Assembly (NCBI GenBank): GCA_002163975.1
Contig: CP019636.1
Span: 3,793,001-3,857,000, forward strand
Length of the DNA: 64,000 nt
From: Nostocales cyanobacterium HT-58-2
Lineage (GTDB): Bacteria > Cyanobacteriota > Cyanobacteriia > Cyanobacteriales > Nostocaceae
Direction: 5' to 3'
The position numbers and the translations under genes are program-made. Shown here one piece after another: positions 27,301-37,000 of this stretch (within the stretch, counting starts at the first letter, position 1; every line of letters begins with the position of its first letter). The notes beneath the pieces were generated by a model. It had not been told where the DNA came from. It saw only the letters and a list, made by a program, of their open reading frames with translations, and searched no databases.

Positions 27301-30300
27301 TTCTAAGCTTTCCTGCGGGATGCCCAGGAAACTGTGACTATTTGCTCTTCTGCCCTTAAAGCCAATAACCTCGGCAATAATTTCTCCCTCTTGATCAAAG
27401 AGTAGGATATTGCCTACGACTTCTTCCCTGGATTTTTCCATTGGCAGTGAGTAGGCATGACACCATAATTGAGAGCAGCTACTGGGACTTTGATAAAAAT
27501 ATAATTGTTCTATACTGAATGGAACAAAAGTTTCATCCTTTTCCAGGACTACAGTTGCCATTAGCAGTTGGAAACAAGAGTCTATCAGACTTGGATGCAA
27601 CTGATATTTCTCTAAGTTATCTAGTGTTTGAGGAGGTTGCATCTGACATACAGCCTCTTTATCTCCTTTCCAAATTGACTTGATCCACTGGAAGGTTGAA
27701 CCTAGCTGAATATGGCGTAGTTGTAAAAATTGATAAAATTCACTACTAGCCATTTCTTGTTGGCAGCGGTCTTGTAAGCCCTGAATAGAGATTTTTTCTC
27801 GGTTTCGTTTAGCAGCTATAACTTTTTTGTCGATAGAAATTTTGCCATTGATATGTGTATTCCAAGAATGGCTTTGCTCTACCGCTTCAGGTTCTAAACT
27901 AATAAGTTTAAAAGATGCTGTGGAACTATCTTCAGGCGTTATGAGTAGCTGCAGAGTGCGTGATTCTTCTGCTGAAATCACCAGTGCCCGAGTAAAGAAA
28001 ATATCTTCGAGAATACAGCTGTTGTCTCCAAAAGTTAATTCTACTGCCCCTAAAAGCAGGGATATGTGAAATGCTCCTGCAACTACAATTTTCCCATAAA
28101 CTTGATGGTCATTGAGATAAGGTAGGTTATTCACACTAATCTCAGATGTAAACAAAGTTTCTTTAAGTAAAGGAGATTGCAGTTTTTGGTTGAGTAGGGG
28201 GTGAAGAAATATTTCTTTCTCAGACGAGGTCAATAGTTTACGGGTCTGCTTTGTTGTTTCCACCCAATAACGTTGGCGCTGGAAAGGATAAGTAGGTAAA
28301 GGCAAACGAGAACGAGGATAGTCAGCGTCAAAACCAGACCAATCTACAGACAAACCACGTGTATATAAACCTGCCAAACTCTCAAGCAACACTTGCCAAT
28401 CAGGCAAACCTGGACGCAGAGAAGGGAAAAATCCACCCATATCTGGCGCCAGACAATCACTTGCCATTCCCAGCAAACTTGGTTTGCTACCAATTTCGAC
28501 AAACACCTCAATACCTTGTTGAGCAAGCGTTTTCATCCCTGCGACAAAGTTCACTGCCACGCACGCATGTTCACACCAGTAATCCGGGCAAGCAATCTCA
28601 CTTGTCATCACTTCTCCACTCACAGTCGAAACAAAACTGATTTTTGGAGAAGAATAATTCACAGTTGCTAATACCTGTCGAAATTCTTCTAAAATTGGCT
28701 TGATTAACTGCGAATGGAAACCACGAGAGACATTCAACTTTTCTGTATGAATTCCTTGTGCTGTCAAGGATGCAACCACCGCCTGAATCGCTTCTGGTTC
28801 ACCGACAATCACTGTATTGTTGGGTGTATTCATCGCCGCTATTGCAATTTGACCAGCATAAGGTTGAATGGCAGCATCAACCACTGCAGCAGTTGCCAAT
28901 ACACAAACCATTTCTGCCTGTGGAGTTAAACTTTGCATCAAACGCCCACGCTCAGTTACCAGTTTTAATGCTTGCTCTAGACTGAACACACCTGCAACAG
29001 TGGCAGCGACGTATTCTCCCAGACTATAACCCATGACCACATCTGGTTGTATGCCCCAACTACGCCATAACCCAGCCAGTGCATACTCCAATGCAAACAA
29101 GGCAGGTTGAGCATATGCTGTATCCTCTAGCAGTGATGCATCATCTGCATATAAAATTTGGACTAAGGATTTGTTGAGTAATGGTTGTAGGATTTGGTCA
29201 CAACAGTCGATGGTTTGACGGAAACTTGGTTGAGTTTGATATAATTGCCGTCCCATACCCAAGTAGTGTGAACCTTGACCTGTGAACAAAAAGGCAACGC
29301 TAGAGCGCTTTGTCCTTTGTTGTTGCTGATACACGACCCCTGATGTTGCTTGCTCAGTGGTGAAATCTGCTAACTTTTGTTGCAGTTGTCTAACAGATTC
29401 GGCGACAACAGCGACTCGGTGTGAGAAATGCTCCCGTCCAGTATTGGCACTGAAGCAAATATCTGCAAGATTGAGATGGGGATTTTTGTCTAGGTGAGCT
29501 TGATATCGAGCCGCTAATTGTTTGAGAGCTTGTTGTGATTTGGCACTGAGGGTGAGCAAATGTACAGGTCGCTCAATTATTTCTTCCTTTTGAATTTTAA
29601 ATTTTGAACTTTGAATTTCTTGGGGTGCTTGTTCTAAAATCACATGAGCATTTGTGCCACTAAATCCAAAGGAACTGACTCCTGCGATTCTGTTTTTCTC
29701 ACCTGTTGGCCAACCTACGGGTTTTGTTGGGACCTGAATTGGTAATTCGTTCCAGTTGATGTGTGGGTTGGGCTGCTCAAAGTGCAGATGGGCTGGTATT
29801 TGACCGTGTTGCAGTGACAGCACCACTTTGATTAAGCCTGCCACTCCTGCTGCTGCTTCTAGGTGACCGATGTTGGTTTTGACTGAGCCGATGAATAATG
29901 GTTGCTCTTTTGAGCGTCCTTCTCCGAGTACTGTTGCTAATGCTCTGACTTCTATTGGGTCTCCCAACGGTGTTCCTGTCCCATGTGCTTCTACATAACT
30001 CACTTCATTTGGTTCTAATTTGGCGTTATTGAGTGCATCTTGAATTAATGTTTGTTGAGCTACGACATTGGGAACTGTTAAACCACCACTAGCCCCATCA
30101 TGGTTGACTGCTGAACCCCGAATCAAAGCTAAGATGTTGTCTCCATCAGCTAACGCATCCGAAAGCCGCTTGAGAATCAAAACGCCGCAACCTTCACCCC
30201 TACCAGCACCATTACCGGAAGCATCAAAGGTTTTGCACCGTCCATCCGGTGAGAGAGTCTGAGATACAGAGAGAAAAACAGTCACTTCAGGTGAGAGGAT

Positions 30301-31002
30301 GAGATGTACGCCACCAGCGATCGCCGTATTGCATTCGCCAGTACGTAGGCTTTGACAAGCCAAATGAATCGCCACTAACGAGGAAGAGCAAGCTGTATCA
30401 ACTGCTATGCTAGGACCATGTAATCCCAAAATATAGGACAATCGACCGGGTGCAAAACTAAAACCATTTCCGGTTCCTTCATAAGTGCCAATTTTGGTCA
30501 GATCACCAGAGTAAAACTGTAATTGTGCATAGTCATTCTGACCAATTCCTACAAAAACGCCCGATTTGCTGCCATGAAGCTGGCTTAGTGAAAAGCCTGC
30601 ATTTTCTAATGCTTCCCAAGTAACTTCTAACAGTAATCGCTGTTGGGGATCTAGACTGATTGCTTCTCGGGGGGAAATACCAAAAAACTGAGGATCAAAC
30701 TGGTCTACCTGTTCTAAAAATCCACCAAAGCGAGTACATATTTTCCCAGAAACATTGGTGTCTGGGTTGTAATAAAAGTCAGCATCCCAACGATCTGCAG
30801 GAATCTTAGTAATTGCATCTGTACCATTTTCCAAGAGTTGCCAAAATTTTTCTGGGTCATTAGCACCCCCAGGAAAGCGACAACTCATACCAACGATCGC
30901 AATTGGTTCAGTTTTTGCACGCTCAACTGCTTCAAGTTTTTCAACTGCCTCATCCAAGGCAAGAAGAAGCCGTTGTGAGTCAGAAATATTCATATGATTC
31001 AT
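24364..31002 (-). CDS. Type I polyketide synthase, KS-AT-DH-ER-KR-ACP (fully reducing module)
   Basis: A protein of 2212 residues. After a helical docking segment the KS has Cys205 (DTACSSS), and the AT carries GYSLGE and RGFH like the next module. The DH at about 935-1200 has its His in LNDHQVYG and its Asp in HPSLIDSCFQ, although the Pro that usually ends HxxxGxxxxP is Ala. The ER at about 1490-1800 has the nucleotide motif HAATGGVGIAA. The KR at about 1830-2010 has TGGLGGLG, but its YxxxN position reads NHAAAN, with His for Tyr. The ACP follows at about 2090-2165 (GMDSL). The ordered domains predict saturation of the beta carbon. The gene begins 4 bases after the upstream PKS gene, which suggests translational coupling. 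There is no C-methyltransferase domain. Confidence 0.95.
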   Translation of the reverse strand: MNHMNISDSQRLLLALDEAVEKLEAVERAKTEPIAIVGMSCRFPGGANDPEKFWQLLENGTDAITKIPADRWDADFYYNPDTNVSGKICTRFGGFLEQVDQFDPQFFGISPREAISLDPQQRLLLEVTWEALENAGFSLSQLHGSKSGVFVGIGQNDYAQLQFYSGDLTKIGTYEGTGNGFSFAPGRLSYILGLHGPSIAVDTACSSSLVAIHLACQSLRTGECNTAIAGGVHLILSPEVTVFLSVSQTLSPDGRCKTFDASGNGAGRGEGCGVLILKRLSDALADGDNILALIRGSAVNHDGASGGLTVPNVVAQQTLIQDALNNAKLEPNEVSYVEAHGTGTPLGDPIEVRALATVLGEGRSKEQPLFIGSVKTNIGHLEAAAGVAGLIKVVLSLQHGQIPAHLHFEQPNPHINWNELPIQVPTKPVGWPTGEKNRIAGVSSFGFSGTNAHVILEQAPQEIQSSKFKIQKEEIIERPVHLLTLSAKSQQALKQLAARYQAHLDKNPHLNLADICFSANTGREHFSHRVAVVAESVRQLQQKLADFTTEQATSGVVYQQQQRTKRSSVAFLFTGQGSHYLGMGRQLYQTQPSFRQTIDCCDQILQPLLNKSLVQILYADDASLLEDTAYAQPALFALEYALAGLWRSWGIQPDVVMGYSLGEYVAATVAGVFSLEQALKLVTERGRLMQSLTPQAEMVCVLATAAVVDAAIQPYAGQIAIAAMNTPNNTVIVGEPEAIQAVVASLTAQGIHTEKLNVSRGFHSQLIKPILEEFRQVLATVNYSSPKISFVSTVSGEVMTSEIACPDYWCEHACVAVNFVAGMKTLAQQGIEVFVEIGSKPSLLGMASDCLAPDMGGFFPSLRPGLPDWQVLLESLAGLYTRGLSVDWSGFDADYPRSRLPLPTYPFQRQRYWVETTKQTRKLLTSSEKEIFLHPLLNQKLQSPLLKETLFTSEISVNNLPYLNDHQVYGKIVVAGAFHISLLLGAVELTFGDNSCILEDIFFTRALVISAEESRTLQLLITPEDSSTASFKLISLEPEAVEQSHSWNTHINGKISIDKKVIAAKRNREKISIQGLQDRCQQEMASSEFYQFLQLRHIQLGSTFQWIKSIWKGDKEAVCQMQPPQTLDNLEKYQLHPSLIDSCFQLLMATVVLEKDETFVPFSIEQLYFYQSPSSCSQLWCHAYSLPMEKSREEVVGNILLFDQEGEIIAEVIGFKGRRANSHSFLGIPQESLESWLYEVEWRPQTLTKQKSLNGGLQKTISEPRSWLILADDDGIGQQITEQLQAQGEICTLVLSSNQYEQLTETEFKVNPSRLEDFQRLFTAIETSQSSLHGVVHLWSLNTAKEELTSTSLETTLNQVCSSTLHLVQSLVKAKLVSSPSLWLVTRGAVSVKSEQNISGLAQSPLWGIGKVIALEHPELNCVRIDLHPEAQKNEVQSLFEEIWLGAAKEDQVAYRDQVRYVARLTRSGQAEDTTAQDKLEIPQSEFFRLGVSSRGTLENLQLQPITRRQPDAGEVEIQICATGLNFRDVLNVLGLYPGDPGPLGLECSGLIVGIGEGVQNFKIGDPVIALIQGSFSQYVTVKTAMVVHKPEHLSFEQAATVPVTFLTVCCSLQHVNISPGDRVLVHAATGGVGIAAIQLLQQAGAEIFATASPQKWEFLKSLGIKHIMNSRTLDFADEIMAKTDGQGVDVVINSLNGEFIPKSLSVLREKGCFLEIGKNGVWEVEQAKQVRPDISYFLVDLVKECYEQPALIQSMFCELMQQFQEGKLKPLPQTVFPFADVLNAFRYMQQAKHIGKIVISQKPAPATTYQKPVTFREDATYLITGGLGGLGLLTARWLVEHGTKHLVLVGRRAANPSVNSQLKQLEQAGAKVVVISADISQREQVNYVLAEIEKSLPPLRGIIHAAGLLDDGILLQQTWERFAKVLAPKVLGAWHLHTLTQKLPLDFFVLFSSAAALLGSPGQANHAAANTFLDALAISRRNQGLASLSINWGPWSEVGAAAQRHLNQQMSMKGVGSIAPEPGLQILEKLWSNSPAQMGVVPINWSQFDQALTSQFFSDFTQTLNQDKKQTTSFLKQLETIPVSDRHACLLAHVNSLVAKVLRLNPSEQLDPQQGFFQLGMDSLTSVELRNLLRNSLECSLPSTVALEYPTLETLVDYLAQEVLPIEFFAPESAVQSHQDDSTTSLAILEDLSQEEIANLLAQELESVREE
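28259..30013 (-). repeat. KS/AT direct repeat, copy in reducing PKS module
   Basis: Partner of 21602-23356. The only residue difference I found between the encoded segments is Val versus Ala in the linker (AVRYQ against AARYQ). Confidence 0.92.
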
Positions 31003-31006
31003 ATTT

Positions 31007-34000
31007 TTATTTTTCTTTGAGTAAATTTTCTAGTCTGTTAAGTTTCTCAGCGATGAGAGTTTCAATTTTATTTGAGGAGAGATTTTCAATCTCTAACTTA
31101 GTTTGAATTTTGTCTTTGTTACCGTTTTGAGATTTAGCATCAACTTTGTTTGCTGTCTCCCACTTCAGTACTTTTTGAAGCAAGTATTTGCTTAAATCTT
31201 GAATAGTTGGTGCTTCAAAAGCTAAAGTTGTAGGTAAGAAAATTCCTAAATTTATCTCTAAACGGTTTTTCATCTCGATAACCATTAGAGAATCCATGCC
31301 CATATCAAAAAAACCTTTTCGTGGTTCTGGAAGTTGGGAAGAATTAAGCCCCATAATCTTTGCAACTTCGCTTTGAAGATAAGTCACTAAAAATTCTTCA
31401 CGTGCGTTTACTGGTGTTTTTTCTAATCTTTGCAATAGATCATTTGGCTGGATGGAAACCAGATTAACTTGAGCGTTTGATTTGTTTGTGCCCACAATAT
31501 CAGACAACAGCGGTAATTGTCGCTGAGTGCTAAATTGCTGTTGAAAAACTGCCCAATCCATAGGTAGCACACTAATTTGTGGATTAGATTGTCCTAAGCA
31601 TAGATTAAGTGCTAATAATCCTTGCTCTGAAGTCATCGAATTTAATCCCAATGCAACCATACGGGTCTGGGAAATGCGATCGAGCCTAGCTGCCATTCCA
31701 GCATCAGCCCATGGTCCCCAATTTATACTCAATCCCGGTAAACCTAACTGCCGACGATAATGGCACAAACCATCTAGGAAAGCATTGGCGGCAGCATAAT
31801 TGCTCTGTCCTGATGAGCCAATCAGTGAAGCAATAGAAGAGAAACAAATAAAGAAATCCAATGGGGAATTCTGCGTTAATACGTGTAGATTCCATCCTCC
31901 TTTGACTTTTGGCTCCATCACTTGCCTCAAGCGTTCCCAGTTCTGCTCTAAGATGATGCCATCATCTAAAATGCCGGCAGCATGCATAATACCCCGCAAA
32001 GGTGGACAAGATGCTTTCACTGTTTTCAGCACCTTAATCATATCTTCTGTGCGAGATACATCTCCTTGAGCAACAAAAATCTTGGCTCCTGACTGCTCTA
32101 ATTGGTTTAACGTTTCCTGTGTAGCACTGGTTGGACGGCTGCGCCCAAGTAACATCAGATGCCGCGCGCCCTGATGTACCATCCACTGAGCGACTTTTAA
32201 TCCTAAATCTCCCAAGCCACCTGTAATCAAATAAGTAGCATCTGGTCGTAACTGTACTTCTTGAACTTCCGGTAAACCAGTTTGTACTAAACGAGCTACA
32301 TAACACTGTCCATTGCGCAAAGCAATCTGATCTTCTCGTTCTGGACTCAAAATCTCTTTCAATACCAACTCTGCTTCATTTGGGTTGACCTGGGGATCTA
32401 AATCCAGCATTCCTCCCCAGATTTTTTGATGCTCTAGAGCAATTACTTTACCCAACCCCCACAACGGAGTTTGATTCACGACTATAGATGTTTGACCTAC
32501 TGGCACTGCACCTCGTGTCACCAACCACAACTTAGGAATGGTGATTGACATATTCTGTTTAACTAACGCCTGTACCAGATGTAATGTACTACCACAAGTC
32601 AGCTGTTGGGTTTGTTCAAGACTGGGAACTGTAAGTTCTTTTGGTCCAGTTGCGTCCAAACTCCATAAGTGAATGATTCCTATTAAAGGCAATGTTCCAG
32701 AATTGAAGACCTCTTGCAAGAGTAGCTCAAAATCTTGTGGGCGAGTTGGGTTGATAGTCCAAGTTGCAGTTTCTTTTTGCTGATATCTATCCCCAGCATA
32801 AACCAGAACGCAGTTATGACCGTGCTGCTGTAACAAATTGGCTATGGCTTGTCCTAGACCACCAAGTTCAACGAAAATTAGCCAAGTACCTGGTTGATGT
32901 AATTGACTTATTTGCAAAAAACTTTGCGATCGCTGAGATTTAGCTCGCCATTCTACTTGATAAAACCAATTTTTAACAGTAATAGCTTGTGTCTCTAATT
33001 GATGTTGTTGTAATAATACTTTCAGTAACTGAGGAAGTAATTTTAGTTCGTCTGGAGAAAAATTCTTAACTGTTTGCAGATGTTGAGTTAATTGTGCAAT
33101 ATTTCCCTGTTCCAGAAGGTTAATAATTAAGGATTGAGAATTTTCTTGCGAAAGAAGTGATGTTTGTTTAAGCTGGCTAGCAATTTTGCCAAACCAATAG
33201 CTCTGGCGCTCAAAAGGATAAGTAGGCAATATGACACGTTGCCTAGGATAATCTTGATCAAACGCAAACCAATCTATGAATAATCCACGCACATATAATT
33301 GTCCCAAGCTTTGGAGTAGTATCGCCCAATCCTCATATCCAGGACGCAAACTGGGAAGCCAAAGTCCTTGAAAATTTGACAGACAGTTGCGTCCCATACC
33401 TAGTAAAGTTGGTTTTGGTCCTACTTCTACAAAGGCATCGATATCAGAGGCGTGAAGTGTTTGCAAACTGGCAGCAAATTTGACTGGGGAACGTAAATGG
33501 CAACACCAGTAGTCCGGGTTGATGTCTGCGATTGTCAATTTTTCTCCTGTAAGATTGGAGATGATGCTGATTTGAGGAGCAGTATAGGTGACACTGGCAG
33601 CACATTCACGGAACTCTGATAGTATCGGTTCCATCAAAGGTGAGTGAAAGGCATGAGACGTCTGTAACTTTTTCGTTTGAATACCTGCACTGTTTAAAGC
33701 AGCACAAATTTTCTGGACTGCTTCTTGCTCACCAGAGATCACAGTACTTTTTGGTCCATTGTAGGCAGCAAATCCTACCTTTTGTTGATCGATTTCCGTA
33801 ATATTTCGTATGTTTTCCTCACTAGCAAGCACTGCCACCATCTCTCCTATCTGTGGCAGGCTTTGCATCAAACGTGCGCGAGCGGCAACTAATTTTAGCC
33901 CATCCTCTAAACTGAAGACTCCAGCCACGACTGCCGCAACATATTCCCCAACACTATGACCCATGACCGCATCTGGTTTGATTCCCCAGGATTGCCACAG

Positions 34001-37000
34001 CTGTGCTAAAGAATACTCTAAAGCAAATAGAGCAGGTTGGGTATATGCTGTCTGATTTAGTAAGGATATATCTTCTGATTCAGGGTAGAGGACTGAGAGT
34101 AGAGGTGCTTCTAGGTAGGGACGTAAAATTTCATCGCAGCGATCGAGTGTGGCACGAAAAACAGGGGACGTTTCGTATAGTAGGTGTCCCATACCTATAT
34201 ACTGGGAGCCTTGACCAGTAAACAAAAAGGCTATTTTGGGACGATTTTTAGCGTTAATTGTGTTAATTGCCACGCCGGGGGTTTGCTCACCTGCGACAAA
34301 GCGATCAAGTTTTTCTTGCAATTCTATAGGCGATGAGGCAACAACAGCCAGACGATAATCAAAATGCGATCGCCCACTATTGGCTGTAAAGCAAACATCT
34401 GCAAGAGATATTTCTGGATAGGCTCTGAGTAATTCTGTATAACGCTGTGCCAAATCTTTCAAAGCTGTCTCAGTTTTGGCTGAAAGAGTCAGGAGGTGTT
34501 GAGGGCGTTCACCATTCAACACTTCTGGCTTGGTAGTTGGTGCTTCTTCTACAATGACATGGGCATTCGTTCCACCAAAACCGAATGAAGACACACCAGC
34601 AAACCGTGGCTTTTCTCCTCTCACCCATTTCTGGGGTTCAGTGGGAATTGATAATGAAGTGCCTTCTAGGAAAATATGCGGATTGAGCTGATGAAAGTGC
34701 AAGTGAGATGGAATTTCCTCATGTTGCAGCGAAAGTACAACCTTTATTAAACCAGCAATCCCAGCTGCAGCTTCCAAATGACCAATATTGGTTTTCACTG
34801 AACCTATCCAGCAAGGCTGTTCTGGAGAACGTCCTTCCATCAGCACTTCTTTTAAGGAATTTACCTCAATAGGATCTCCTAACGAAGTACCAGTTCCGTG
34901 AGCTTCTACATAACTTATTTGTGCCGCTGCAACTTTGGCATTAGCTAAAGCTTGGCGAACAACTGCTTGTTGAGAAAGTCCATTAGGGGCTGTCAGTCCA
35001 TTACTACGACCATCTTGATTGATCGCTGAGCCTTTAATGACGGCTAGGATGTTATCTCCATCCCTCTGGGCGTCAGACAGAGGCTTTAAAATTATGACTC
35101 CACACCCTTCAGAGCGTACATAACCATCAGCAGCAGCATCAAAAGTTTTGCAGCGACCATCTGCCGCCATCATATTGGCTTGGGAGAAAACTACATTCAA
35201 TTGAGGAGCTAAAATTAAGTTTACTCCTCCCACAATTGCCATCTGGCATTCTCCTTGACGTAAGCTCTGACATGCCTGATGAACTGCGACTAGTGAGGAG
35301 GAACAGGCGGTGTCTACCACCCAGCTAGGTCCATGCAAATCCAGTATGTAGGATAGGCGATTCGCTACAATGCTCAAAGCATTGCCCGTCCCAAAATAGG
35401 CATTTAACGAATTTGGGTCGTTAAATTGCATGAGGGAATAATCATAATTGCAAATACCAATGAACACCCCTGTTTGACTGCCTACCAGTCGATCTGGTGC
35501 AATAGCTGCATTTTCTAGAGCTTCCCAAGTCACCTCCAGCAGCAATCGTTGTTGGGGATCTATGCTTTCAGTTTCTCGAGGAGAGATGCCAAAAAATTGA
35601 GGATCAAACTGATCGACTTGCTCTAAAAAACCACCCCAGCGAGTATTCATTTTACCTGGAGTTGCTGGATTAGGGTCGTAAAAAGTCGTTGGATTCCACC
35701 GGGATGAAGGCACTTCTTGAATAGCATCAATTCCCTCATGCAACAATTGCCAAAACGCTTCTGGATCTCTAGCACCAGGAAAACGACAACCAATACCCAC
35801 AATAGCAATTGGTTCTGCTGTTGTCTGAGGTTTAGTGGTGATGGAATTGAGAACTGAAGCCTTTGATTTCTGAGTCAAATGCTCAACGAGAGCCTTAATT
35901 GTGGGATACTCCCACAACAAGGTAGGGGAAAGATGACATTGAAGCCATTCTTCTAAGTCCCCGACCAAACTCACTGCTTCCCTTGATGACAAACCATAAC
36001 GAACAAATGGTTCTCGAATATCTATATCTGCGGGAGGAATGTTAAGTTTGGCAGAAAGTTGAAATAATAACCAATTTTGAATTGTTTCTTCAGACTGATG
36101 AATAACAGCTTCTTGTTGTCCACTTTTGGAAATTTGCTGTTTGTTTAAATCTTTTCTCCATTCGCCAACAATTTCTAAACTTCCTTCTAGAAAAGCTTTA
36201 CGGCAACCACTGCGCTGAATTTTCCCACTAGAAGTCTTCAGAATACCACCTTTTTTCAGTAACGACACAGCGTAAACTTCTAGCTCATGTGCTTGGGCTA
36301 CTGCATGACGAATAGCTTTTACGACCTCATCAATATTTTCAACGGCACGTTCCAGTTCTGCAGCCACAACCAACCGTTCTTCTTCTTCCACTTCTACCGC
36401 AAATGCAGCACAATGGTTAGAACGAATTGAAGAATGACACTCTTCTACTGTCCATTCAATATCTTGGGGATAATGATTAGCCCCCCCAATAATAATCAAA
36501 TCTTTTAATCGACCAGTAACAAATAACTCTCCGTCTTTAAGAAATCCTAAGTCTCCAGTTCGCAGAAAAGGTCCTTCGCCAGTATCTGCTAGATAAGCTT
36601 GAAAACTTTGCTTTGTTGCTTCTGGTCTATTCCAATATCCTAGAGCTACACTGGGGTCTGATATCCAAATTTCCCCGACTTCATCCGATTCACAAGTTCT
36701 AAGTGTTTCTGGATGAGCGATCGCCACCTTCATTCCACAAATAGGAATTCCACAGCTGACTATAGTCAGTCCTCCCTTTCCCGGAGGGACTTCAACTATG
36801 CGGTTCTTTTCTAAACCAGCAGCGGAAACGACACAACTCCTCGGTTGATCTGTATGCTGTTTCGTTGTCACTAACAAGGTGGCTTCTGCTAATCCGTAAG
36901 ATGGATAAAAGGCTTCTGGACGAAATCCACAGGGAGCAAATTTTTTAATAAAACGTTCTATAGTCGTTTTATGAACAGTTTCCGCACCGTTACTTGCTGT

